Shown one piece after another: positions 24,237 through 34,505 of a stretch of 64,000 nucleotides of DNA. Below the pieces are notes generated by a model. It had not been told where the DNA came from and ran no database searches. It saw nothing but the letters and a program-made list of their open reading frames with translations. This stretch comes from Acanthochromis polyacanthus (lineage: Eukaryota; Chordata; Actinopteri; Pomacentridae), in the NCBI RefSeq assembly GCF_021347895.1, contig NC_067113.1, forward strand, positions 7,669,489 to 7,733,488, written 5' to 3'. Within the stretch, counting starts at the first letter, position 1. Every line of letters starts with the position of its first letter. Position numbers and translations under genes: made by a program.

Positions 24237-25049
24237 CAGTGGGCGTGTCCAAACATTTGACTGTTTGACAATAGCAATAATTACTTAATCTAATAAAATC
24301 CATAAATTAATGGCTTTTAGAGAAGACATGTTTTCTATGTATTCATGTTTGACTTTGGTTATTGTCTTTCATCATAAAAGTGCAGTCATGCACTAGCTGT
24401 TACAGTTAATGTGTTCTTAATCAGATCAAAAACATCTTGGCCTCTGTCATAAAGAAACTGCCAAACAACTGTCCAAATATGTCACATAAGCATCTATACA
24501 GACTTTTAAACTCTGAACACAATGGAAGTATCTACAGACTGGTATGTATTTGTCATTTAAAGATAGAACAATAATTTAATGGTATGTATGTAGTCTGTCT
24601 CCAGAGTTGTAAATGTGTGCTGTTCAATTCTACTGCATTGATAAGTAGGTCTGAAGTACTCTGGACTCAACATCCAGGTCTGGGAGGGGGTCGGATGTGG
24701 AATCTCTGCCAAATCTCTGACCTTCTAAAGAGAACTCTAACTCAATAAGCTAACCTTGAAAACATTTTAAAACTAAATTAAATGTGTGCTGTTGCTATGT
24801 GCATTTCAGAATCGAGCTTCACTGAAATAAATGTTTCTGCTCCAGTTCAAAAGGATCGGCAAAATTTGGTCTTTTTTTTCTTAAAATGTTTTTCATTTAA
24901 CAGTATTTAACAGAACATGTTTCTTTATAATTTGTACCTTGGTGACTTTAAAGTCAGCAGTTTTCCTCATGATTGAGGTTGTATGCACTGAACTAGAGTG
25001 AGAAATACACAGTGTTTATACTACTACAATAGTAATTGTAGTAGAATTC
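24237..25049. other. No gene recognised
   Basis: AT-rich. Nothing recognisable. Confidence 0.45.
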
Positions 25050-25337
25050 TTAAAGGGGACATATTATGCAAACCTCACTTTGTGAAAGTGTTCTTATAGT
25101 AGTGTGTGTTGCAGTAGCCTCATTATGAGGTTTGAATTTGAAAACTGTCTGTTTCCTCCCTGCCTTGCTACACCACATTTTGTGAAATTGCTAGCTCAAA
25201 CGTCTGATTTTGATTTGGGTCCGCTTATGATGAAATAAGTGGATTTAACTCCTCCCCCTGACTGCGCCCCCCCCTGCACTGTCCTACCAGCATGCATTGT
25301 CCTGGGTGAGGGAGGGGGTTCTGGAGTGGCGGTTCCC

Positions 25338-25871
25338 TCACAGCGCCACTCTTCTCTCGTTTCCCGGAGCTCGGCTTCTTGGTGCGGGTGCCGGGCAGTC
25401 TTGTGCGAAGTGACCAGGCTCATGGCACCGGTAGCAGCTGTCTGGAGAGCGGCGGCGATGCGGCAACGTAAGTGGCTCTGTCTCTCGCCCTTCTTCTTCC
25501 CCGGGCCCGCACTCAGCCATCCTTACGTGCGGCTTGAACGCGGAAGTCGTGGGGGGCCGGGACGTGAGCGCGCGTTTTGCTCTCTCGGCTTCTCGTAGTG
25601 CCTCACTGAGTGTTTGCTTTCTGCACAGCAGTGGCGGCAGCGGTGCCGGGGCATCTCTCTTGCTCCAGCTGCTGCCTGTGGCGGCCCACCGTTTCGTCAA
25701 GGGGTGGTGGGTTCTTGGTGTGGTGGAGCTGTCGGGGATTACGGGAACGAACTCTCCGCTGGCCGGCTCTTTTCCTTTCGGGTTTGCTCCCAAGAGGCGG
25801 CTCAGTCCCTCGGTGACAGCTTGTTGGAGCTCCCTCAGTTCTTCCTCCATCTGCAGTCGGGCGAGCGCCAT
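25338..25871 (-). CDS. Gag-like protein with CCHC zinc knuckle (captured retroelement fragment)
   Basis: Open frame of 177 codons from the ATG that overlaps the end of the primer-binding site. The same frame is open upstream to 26051, but the start at 25871 is preferred because it directly follows the binding site, as in retroelement leaders. N-terminal part (residues 1-35): charged, Glu/Leu/Arg-rich and possibly helical. Middle: Pro/Ser/Thr-rich. Near residues 146-159 is a CX2CX4HX4C knuckle (CYRCHEPGHFAQDC), the nucleic-acid-binding motif of retroviral and Ty3/gypsy nucleocapsids. No capsid major-homology region, protease or reverse transcriptase is present, so this is a gag fragment with the capsid part missing. 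Whether it is expressed is unknown. Confidence 0.65.
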   Translation of the reverse strand: MALARLQMEEELRELQQAVTEGLSRLLGANPKGKEPASGEFVPVIPDSSTTPRTHHPLTKRWAATGSSWSKRDAPAPLPPLLCRKQTLSEALREAERAKRALTSRPPTTSAFKPHVRMAECGPGEEEGRETEPLTLPHRRRSPDSCYRCHEPGHFAQDCPAPAPRSRAPGNERRVAL

Positions 25872-25887
25872 CCCACTTCTGACACCA
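25870..25887 (-). other. Primer-binding site, tRNA-Leu type
   Basis: On the minus strand TGGTGTCAGAAGTGGGAT, an 18-base complement to the 3' end (including CCA) of a leucine tRNA as I know it. It is followed at once by the gag-like ATG. In LTR retrotransposons this site primes minus-strand DNA synthesis; here there is no recognisable flanking LTR pair. Confidence 0.7.
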
Positions 25888-26126
25888 ATGTAGCACTGAG
25901 CACGTCCTCTCCCAGAGAGGGGAGGGGGACAAATGCGTTCATTTGCATACCTGGAAGCAGGCCCAGAAACAGCCTGTTCTGAGGAGGGCTGGTGAGAGTG
26001 AATTTTTCGACCACTGAAACTCCTAACAAAGGATGATTTTGGGGCGAACAAACTTAAATACTATGTTTTTGGGCTTCTGAGACCTATATGACGTGACTGA
26101 AAAATAGCATAATATGGGACCTTTAA

Positions 26127-27126
26127 AAAAACATTTTATGAGATGTAAGTCATAATATTAACACGTCTTGAATATATGAAATTTTCACATTCTTCAATAA
26201 CTGATGGAAAATCTTCAATTTTACCACCATATTCTAAATGTTTCAGCTGCAGTAGTATATCCACATTGCCTACATAGCGTGACTGCTCTGTTGGCTATGA
26301 GGCTGCCTGTAAGTGACTCTGCAGGGCACTAATGATACGATCCAACACAGAAATGGAAAACTAGCATAATAAGTCACTTGATTTTTATTTCTGTTCAACA
26401 ATCTAATTCTGAAGCAAAAGCCCAAAATGTGAACAATTAAAAATTAAACCGAGAGACAATTATCCATTCAAGTAATGAGGGGAAAAAATAAAAGTTTTTC
26501 ATTTGATTCATTTTAATGGTGCTAACTGAGGAAACGTTACATGAGCTAATTATCCATCTGACCTGTTAATAACTACAACACAGTGGAGGACATACAATCA
26601 GTCATGTTTTAAATTCAAAGGAGCTACATTTATAATGAACAGTAATAATACGACTGATTGGCATAAATTCCACAATACTGGTCTGTGAAGCACTCAGTTC
26701 ACACATAAAACAATAATTAAATGAAAAATAGGGCTGAAACTTTCATTCTTTTTTAAATTGCCTGTCAGTGTCATTTTTTATTGTTCATTATTGTATACTT
26801 TAAATTTCTTTGGTTTGTGCTTGTGGTTGGACTGTGAAGCCAGGTATAGACTCAGTGACAGTTTCTATGTAGCACATCCGATCACACAGTCATTAATAAA
26901 CTTCCCTATTTTTGCATGGTTTGAAGACATGTGAACATCTCTTAGAAACTGTAATTATTGGCTTACTGTTGTTGTTCACATTCAGCAAGTAGCGACCTTA
27001 ATATTCCTTTGTTAGTATGTGCAACTGACCTGGAGGATGTGTGTGTGTGCTTAGGCCTACTTAATGAAATAAATCCATAAAAGTAGCCTATAGGTTAATA
27101 AATGAAAGACAGTGTAATTACTTGGC
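26127..27126. other. No gene recognised
   Basis: AT-rich. Nothing recognisable. Confidence 0.45.
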
Positions 27127-27395
27127 CAGTGAACATGGGGGAGTTATGTGACGATTGCCGTTGGTTTGTCTGTCTGTCAGTTAGCAACATTACTCAAAAA
27201 CAGATGCAGCTTTTAGTCTGTATCTACAGATTTGTTAAGGATTTTTGTATCATTGCGAGACAGGGGCACGGTGTCTCTGTAACTATGACAAGTGAACACT
27301 ACGTCAGCTACCTTCTGATGATCACATGATTGATGATGATCCTACTACAAATCCAACACTGCGGACTTATTGAGACATACAGCATTCCCCTGTAG
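27127..27395 (+). repeat. Unclassified dispersed repeat, copy D
   Basis: Aligns with copy A from GGAGTTATGTGACGATTG through the GTATCATTGCGAGACA and AACACTACGTCAGCTAC blocks, with an internal deletion of the GTCTGGATCC region. The 5' CCACCAAGGAATGC block is missing. Confidence 0.8.
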
Positions 27396-27521
27396 ATCCC
27401 TTATGTTGACAGTAAACTTATTAAATGTGTGCATTGACCAATGGACTAAAATGTTTAAATCAAAGTACGGATACAAATTACAATTGAACATTAGAATTAT
27501 CAATACTTACTGATACTGAGT

Positions 27522-27524
<3 letters not shown>

Positions 27525-27590
<66 letters not shown>
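27525..27590. repeat. (GT)n microsatellite
   Basis: About 33 tandem GT dinucleotides. Confidence 0.97.
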
Positions 27591-27592
<2 letters not shown>

Positions 27593-29696
27593 GACTAAAG
27601 ACACAAAAATAGCCCAAGCACCAAACCGCCCCGTTCTTTGTACAGAGCAGCAAAAGAAAAAGAGAGAGAATGAAAAAAATGATATGAATGTGTTTGAAAA
27701 TGTTTCTTCAAAGGAGGTTTCATTTCACTGGGCTCATTTTATTAAGCCTAATCACGTTTTTTTTTTTAAAGCCTGGACTTTGTTAAACCAATCAGAAAGC
27801 TGCAGTAAGCCAGTCTTTGTCACACCAAAACAAAATGTCCTGTCTGTCTTCACAGCCACAGTTAAACAGATGTCATGAAAAGGCTCGGAGAGATCATTTG
27901 AATCCCTGAAAACAGAAACCCCTCCTTGACCAATGGCTTCTTTTGCCCTTTGTGCTTCTTCTATTTGATCTGACAGCAGCATTTGCCTGCGAACATCACA
28001 GAAGTGGTGCGTGCTGAGAAGTACGCTCCTTAGTTCAAGTTCAAGGATGACTTCAAAGCAACATCTCTTACACTTTGATAAAAGTTGAATCTGCTGCATT
28101 TTCTGTGCTCCATATAGTTTCATCATTACTGTCTGTAGCTGTAGAAGTGATTGGACGCTGAGACTTTTGATTTCTCTAAGCTGTTTGTGGGGTTTCAGGG
28201 GCCAAGCAGAACACCAAATGTTTCTCAAATTCAACTACATATGACAGCTTCCCAAATCGATTGATGTGAAGATGTCTAATGGGAAGTGTCAACGTGGTAA
28301 ATGAGGAAAGAATGCTGACCTTAATGCATTTTGGAGGTTCAGCTATATGATCATATATGACTCTCAGTAGGTTTTCACACCACATGACAGACCATAAAAT
28401 GCTGACCTGAGACTAGCGCTCAAGAAATAATCACCTGGTGCACTGAGCAATATCTCTTGATTTATTTAGGTATTGATTTTGTAACTCAATTTTAAAATGG
28501 GGTCTTGGTAGCATATGGGGCAGCAGATAAAAGATAAATGTTATAAAAACAGACATGGCATCAGAAAGCGTGGTCTCCTCCATGCATCAGATCTCCAGCT
28601 GCTGGATTTCTTGCTAAATTCTCTGCAGATCTAGTCATGGCATGTCTGAAAAAAATACAAATATGGTTTTCTTTTAAACCCTTCTTCATTGAAGTTTCTT
28701 CCGATTGTCTCCCCCGATGGACTGATGAATTATTGATGTGAAGGTCTAACTCAGCCTCTTCTGTCCAGAGTGGTATAAAATAACATCACTGCTTGTTTAT
28801 TCTGTATCTAAATCATGAGACTCTCATAGTTTTTCATATTACTTGCTGGTTATGTTTTTCCCGTTGTGTTCCCAACGCCTGGCTCCACTCTGTATTCACT
28901 GCAAATACAGTTGCAAACAAACATTTAGAGGAATTTCATTGTGATTTACTAAGACCTTTAAAATGTTCCATTAGTGTACTCCAAGCAGAAAGAGCTTACA
29001 CAGAGTAATGACTATATAAACTAGTGAAAGCCTGTACTTAATGAAAAATAGATAGACTTTCTGTGAATACAAAGCATATCAGAGCATATAGCTACCTAGT
29101 GGCAAGCAGTGCTGTAATTGTTTTTTTGATGCTCAATAAAACACTTTTTAAAATTATTTTGGTAGAAGTGAACATTATGAGATAGGCAGTTCTGTTCAGA
29201 TGTCTCCCTGGAGAAGATGTTACAGTAAGCTGAGTTTGGAAATGACAACATATGAAATTGTTCTGTATTGTATCAACTGTCCAGTTAGATCTCAGAAGAC
29301 TGCATGGGATCAATAATCATATGTTTGTTATTACATCTGATGGAGCATCGCAGATTGGGGAGAAACTGTTGCAGTGAGCAAAACTGAGAATCAAAAGTAT
29401 TCAGATGGATTTTCGGTCCTGAAGCTCCTTTACGTCGAATGCAATATGCCGACCAATTAGCAGTGATGGTTCTCAATGATGCCTCACTTTACTGTGTAAA
29501 CACCATTTTTTGCATTCATGGTACTGGCCTAATATCTCCAATATGATTGATTGTTTATGTGCATTTAGTACTTACCACTTTGTAATGATGAAGTTATGCA
29601 GGCTTATTGAGGTTTTATTCTGCGCTTCAAGTCTTAAATGCTGTAGCTATTTGGCAATGAGTTAAAAATTTCTACTGGGGATTATCAGTTCATATA
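27591..29696. other. No supported gene; one uncertain minus-strand frame pair
   Basis: Two overlapping minus-strand frames (28176-28385 and 27752-28234) could be one sequence with a single frameshift near 28200. I recognise no domain and would not call a gene. The remainder is AT-rich without features. Confidence 0.4.
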
Positions 29697-29698
29697 TA

Positions 29699-30894
29699 CA
29701 TTGTCTGGCGAAAAAAAGTCACCACCTGGTTTAACTAAACAAATAGGTAAGAGCCTTCCATTGGATAATTACTGCAGTGATTCAGTGATTAATAAGTTTC
29801 AGCTGCAACAACTTATTTAACCCTAGCTGATGCAGGGAGAAGCTTCTCATTTCTTAAACAACCATGTTGGAAGACATATCTTGTGGTCATGGAAAGGATG
29901 TTAACCTGTCTCAGAAGGGTCAAATTATTGGCATGCATCAAGCAAAGAAAACAACTAATGAGATTGCTAAAACTACTAAAATCAGGTCAAGAACTGCACA
30001 GCGCATCATTAAAACCTAGAAGCATAGTGTTGAACCATCATCTTAGAGGAACAAATGTGGTCGGAAGAAACTCTTGGATGATCGTGGCTGGAGATCACTT
30101 AAACGTTTGGTGAAATCATATCATAAGAAGTCAACAGTAGAACTCACAGCTATGTTTGATAGTGAAAATAAGAACATTTTCACACAATGCCAAGGGAACT
30201 CAAAGGATTGGGACTAAACAGCTGTGCGGCTCTAAGAAAACCACTGATCAGTGAGGCTAAAAACTTCAGTTTGCTATGGAGCACGAAGATTGGACTCTGG
30301 AGCAATGGAAGAAAGTCATGTGGTCTGATAAGTCCAGATTTACCCTGTTCCAAAGAGATGGATGCATCAGGGTAAGAAGAGAGGCAGATGAAGTGATGCC
30401 CTCATCATGGCTAGTGTCTACCAGCCTTTGGGGGTTAGGGTTATGATCTGGGGTTGGTCAGTTTCAGCAACGTTATGTTCCCAAAGAATGAGGTCAGCTG
30501 ATACCTGAAGATACTGAATGACCAGGTCTTTACATCAGTGGAGTTTTTCTTCCCTGATGGCACGGGTTTATTCCAAGATGACGATGCCAGGATTTATGGG
30601 GGTCACACTGAGAATGAGTGGATCAGGGAGCATGAGATGGATTGTCCTCCACAGAGTCCAGACCTCAGCCCCACTGAGAATCTTTGGGATGTGCTGGAGC
30701 AAACTTTGTCCAACTCACCCATCATTAATATAAGATCTTAGTAGAAAATGAATGCATCTCTGGACAGAAATAAATTCTGTGACATTGCAGAAGCTTATCA
30801 AAACGATGCCACAGTGAATGAGTGCCATACTCAAAGCTAAAGGCAGTCCAACAAATTATTAAATTGTGCAGCTCTTTTTTTTGGCCGGGCAGTG
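29699..30894 (+). mobile_element. Full-length but dead Tc1-like transposon
   Basis: Bounded by TA (29697-29698 and 30895-30896). Short terminal repeats begin CATTGTCTGGCGAAAAAAAG on the left and CACTGCCCGGCC on the right arm read inward. Transposase remnant on the plus strand: a start near 29864 with NLSQKGQIIGMHQAKKTT (helix-turn-helix region), a WxxVMWSDKSRF-like segment near 30310-30345 (first Asp), a [10 protein letters not shown] segment near 30577, then [12 protein letters not shown] near 30660 (last Glu). Numerous stops and frameshifts break it, so it is inactive. Confidence 0.88.
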
Positions 30895-31215
30895 TATTTA
30901 TGCTTTTATACTGTTACATTTACAAGGGTGCCAAACACTAGAGATCAGTGTTTCTCATTCTACCATTAAAGGTCCCATATTATGCTATTTTTCAGTCACG
31001 TCATATAGGTCTCAGAAGCCCAAAAGCATAGTATTTAAGTTTGTTCGCCCCAAAATCATCCTTTGTTCGGAGTTTCAGCGGTCGAAAAATTCACTTTCAC
31101 CAGCCCTCCTCAGAACAGGCTGTTTCTGGGCCTGCTTCCAGGTATGCAAATGAAAGCATCTGTCCGCGCCCATTCCCCCTCCCCTCTCTGGGAGAGGACG
31201 CGCTCAGTGCTACAT

Positions 31216-31233
31216 TGGTGTCAGAAGTGGGAT
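31216..31233 (+). other. Primer-binding site, tRNA-Leu type (copy 2)
   Basis: Identical 18 bases to the site in copy 1 (TGGTGTCAGAAGTGGGAT), again overlapping the ATG of the gag-like frame. Confidence 0.7.
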
Positions 31234-31876
31234 GGCGCTCGCCCGACTTCAGATGGAGGAAGAACTGAGGGAGCTCCAACAGGCTGTCACCGAGGGACTG
31301 AGCCGCCTCTTGGGAGCAAACCCAAGAAGCAAAGAGCCGGCCAGCGGAGAGTTCGCTCCCGTAATCCCCGACAGCTCCACTACACCAAGAACCCGCCGCC
31401 CCTTGACGAAACGGTAGGCTGCCACAGGCAGCAGCCGCTAGCAGGAGAGATGCTCCGGCAGCCGGCCGCCGGAGCATCTCCCCAGCCGCCGGCAGCCAGC
31501 CGCCGGCCACCACCAACCGAGAGTGGGGAGCCGCCCGGCACCGCTGCCGCCTCTGCTGTGCAGAAAGCAAACACTCAGTGAGGCACTATGAGAAGCCGAA
31601 AGAGCGGAACGCACGCTCACGTCCCGGCCCCCCACGACTTCCGCATTCAAGCCGCACGTCAGGATGGCTGAGTGCGGGACCGGGGAAGAAGAGGGGCGAG
31701 AGATCGAGCCACCTATGTCACCGCTTCGTCGCCGCTCTCCAGACAGCTGCTATCGGTGCCATGACCCTTTTCACTTCGCACGAGACTGCCCGGAGACCGC
31801 ACCGAGAAGGAGGGGGGGGGGAGTTAAATCCGCTTATTTCATCATAAGCGGACCCAAATCAAAATCGGACGTTTGA
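31232..31876 (+). pseudogene. Gag-like frame, copy 2, frameshifted
   Basis: Starts at 31232 with nearly the same first 60 codons as copy 1, then hits a stop at about 31415. The C-terminal part with the knuckle lies in another frame from 31664 (CYRCHDPFHFARDC), where the normal Gly of the knuckle is Phe although all four metal ligands remain. The region between is changed by the extra GC-rich insertion. Non-functional as one protein. Confidence 0.65.
31447..31480. repeat. GC-rich hairpin inside copy 2
   Basis: Perfect 13-base arms (GAGATGCTCCGGC and complement) around an 8-base loop. It sits in the stretch that copy 1 lacks. Confidence 0.85.
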
Positions 31877-32022
31877 GCAGGCATTTTCACAAAATGTGGT
31901 GTAGCAAGGCAGGGAGGAAACAGACAGTTTTCAAATTCAAACCTCATAATGAGGCTACTGCAACACACACTACTATAAGAACACTTTCACAAAGTGAGGT
32001 TTGCATAATATGTCCCCTTTAA

Positions 32023-32613
32023 TGCATTTGTGGTGACCCATCACAATATTAGCACTGACTGCACACTGATTCTCTCTTTTTTTAAACTATTTAAAATGTA
32101 GAATCTTAATTCATTCAAACACATTACCAACAGACCTGCCTGTAAACACCTCATCCCCTCTGTGCACACTGTAGGAAAACCTGCAGGAACAACAATTGTT
32201 GTTACTTTTCCAGAACAGAATTAGTTCGGAGCTTATGGTTGGCATCATAAAAGCCTCTGCATAAATTTATCTTAAACTGGTACATTCAAGTTAACTCTGA
32301 TGAATTAGCCTATCAGCTCTTAACAATGCTGGTAATCCCAATTTATGCAAGTTTTATACGTTATCTGTTTAGATCAGTGTCTCCTCACCGTGGCCAGAAG
32401 ATGTCTGGTTTTAATTGAAGTGGCATAACTGTGGTCCTGCTTGCTGTTTAGCTGCCACTTTATTTCCTTTTTGCATCCAGCAAACACAGCACGCATTTGG
32501 ACAACTTATATACTGAAATCTTCGCACTTTCCACGGCAGATGACAGTTGCCTAATCACTGCTGTCAGCGTGCACTTCACAGGGACTGTGGCAACATGCTG
32601 CTAACATACTTTT

Positions 32614-32616
<3 letters not shown>
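32023..32616. other. No gene recognised
   Basis: No supported feature. Confidence 0.45.

Positions 32617-32646
<30 letters not shown>
32617..32646. repeat. (CA)n microsatellite
   Basis: About 15 CA units at the left edge of the telomere-like repeat. Confidence 0.9.
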
Positions 32647-32648
<2 letters not shown>

Positions 32649-32905
32649 TGTTTTTCTGTCATTGTGGGGACATACCATTGACTCCCATTCATATCTAATC
32701 CCTAACCCTTACCCTAACCCTAACCCAGACCAAAACAATGGCTAACCCTAAAGAAACGTTTTTGCACTTTTACTTTTTTCAGTAGCAACAACTTGGCCAA
32801 GAAAACACTGTTTAAACTTGTGGGGACCGAAATGAGGTCCCCACAAGTGACATTGTTTTCGGTTTTCCTACATTTGTGGGGACATTTGGTCCCCACAAGT
32901 ATAGC
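32647..32905. repeat. Repeat with telomere-like core and GTGGGGACC hairpins
   Basis: Between two CA-rich tracts. 32696-32726 holds degenerate tandem CCCTAA units. 32817-32828 and 32836-32847 are perfect 12-base inverted arms (CTTGTGGGGACC) with a 7-base loop, and a second similar hairpin lies at about 32874-32899. This arrangement recurs in fish genomes to my knowledge; its class is unclear to me. Confidence 0.75.
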
Positions 32906-34502
32906 CAGCACCTGAGCACACACACACACCCACACACACACACCACCTGCCAGTTCCTATCTGAATTTTGCTATACAGATTCATTAGATGAATTCCCAAG
33001 GAGGCAGATTATTAAATTAGCATACAAAATCAAAACAACAAAAATATCACCCCCACCATCTGAAAAAAGTCTTAAAATACCACCAATCAGTGAATCTGAG
33101 CTTAATGCAAGATTATTGTCGGCAATGCTTTTATTTTGGCGGTTGTGCCAGCTTGTAACTCAACACATCCACTGGCCTCTCCTGCAGTAGCTGCCAGCTA
33201 ACGGGCTACTGTCGGGACAGGGAGTGAAAAGTTTCTGTGAAAGAGTCTGAAATTTATTTCTCCTTAAAACATTTATGGGTGGCTTCACCAAGTTTAGTGT
33301 TGCACCGAAGAAAAGGTGGTGTTTAAAGACCATGAAGCTTCACTTTAATATGGCAGGGTTCTTATGAAAATCCTCTCCCATCTTGTTGCCAGGAGGCGAT
33401 CGTCTGTCCGATGCTAGGGCTTGATTAGGGGTTTAGTCTGGAGATTTCAATCAATGGAGGAGAACGCTGAGGCCAAGCCCAATTAAATGCATGGGCCCAT
33501 TATAGCAGACCTGATTGCATCGGCAGAACGGCTCCACACTCGACAATGGGAGTAGTGATCAATAGACAACCTCTCAAAATGTACAGGCTTAAGATTGCAG
33601 ATTTTGAGGCAGGAGTAAGAAGACTAAAATCCTTTAATTAGCTTTGAGTTGCACTCTTCAGTATAGGATGGAGAATTATAGATGTAGAGAGCTACCTAAA
33701 GGAAATGATGAGCAATATTAAAAGTGATGTGTCTGGTTTGATTACCTGAGGCATGCATGTCAGTGAAGCCTCTTTAAGTTGAAGCAAATATTAATTAATA
33801 CTCCATATCCAAATGTTTCATTTACTTATATAAAGATCATGTTAATGTGTGAGCAGTACTATAACACCTGCATCCACAGGCTAATTTCTTGCCATCTCAA
33901 GTGTCAACATTAATGCACCAGTGGTTCATTTACTGCTCAATAAAACGGACAAGAGATACTTTAAATTTGTCATTTCCCTGACAGACATTTTTATTTTCAG
34001 TGCTGCAATTTCACACACTGTTGGATTTGTCCTTGGTTATGACCGTTTGGTCTGTTGTTCCAAGCTGATGGATATTCCTTTCTGCAGTGTTTTAGCTGCT
34101 CTGAACTGCTTTGACACGATATTTACGCAGATGGGAGGGATGCTTTGCTTGGATGACATAACGAGGAGCAAGTGGATGCTGCTCCTCATTAGTCGGTGGG
34201 ATGTACAAGCAAATGTAGCTTCATCTGAATGATTCCTTGTGCACGTAACGTATAAGCAATAGAAAGTATTGCGGTTGATTACATACCTTAAATAAACTGT
34301 TTGCCAATTCAGCCAGTGTAATTGCTTTTCAGCTGATGGAAGATGGTGCATTGAAAGCCTTTTAAATGTGGAATTTGTTGCTCTACAGCATGCACATTAA
34401 AAGTATTTAAATGTATGAGTATCACATATGTCACTTTAAATATTTTACTTGAAGCATTATGTAAGTTTGGCAGTGATACATAGACACAGTTGGAGTAGAC
34501 TC
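32906..34502. other. No gene recognised
   Basis: A second CA-rich tract (about 32918-32941), then unique-looking sequence. Frames at 33921-34351 on both strands lack family features. Confidence 0.45.
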
Positions 34503-34505
34503 TTA

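Larger units (their letters stand above)
25050..26126 (-). mobile_element. TTAA-bounded non-autonomous transposon, copy 1, carrying gag-like cargo
   Basis: About 1.08 kb bounded by TTAA at both ends (25050-25053, 26123-26126). The ends are short inverted repeats: AAAGGGGACATATTATGC against AAAGGTCCCATATTATGC. TTAA boundaries are the hallmark of piggyBac target duplication, so a piggyBac-type non-autonomous element is the best guess; no piggyBac transposase is present. The interior is GC-rich, unlike the AT-rich flanks. On the minus strand it carries a tRNA-Leu-type primer-binding site and a Gag-like frame with a zinc knuckle. A second copy lies inverted at 30966-32022. Confidence 0.75.
30966..32022 (+). 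mobile_element. TTAA-bounded transposon, copy 2, carrying gag-like cargo
   Basis: Inverted partner of the element at 25050-26126, with TTAA at 30966-30969 and 32019-32022. The ends and interior are closely similar; the TTTGTTCGCCCCAAAATCAT and leader blocks match copy 1. It differs by an extra GC-rich stretch of about 95 bases around 31435-31530 and by indels in the coding part. Confidence 0.78.

Noticed and set aside
25239..25982. Plus-strand frames of about 120 codons opposite the gag-like gene
   Set aside because: Shadows of the GC-rich minus-strand frame. The zinc knuckle and primer-binding site fix the coding strand as minus.
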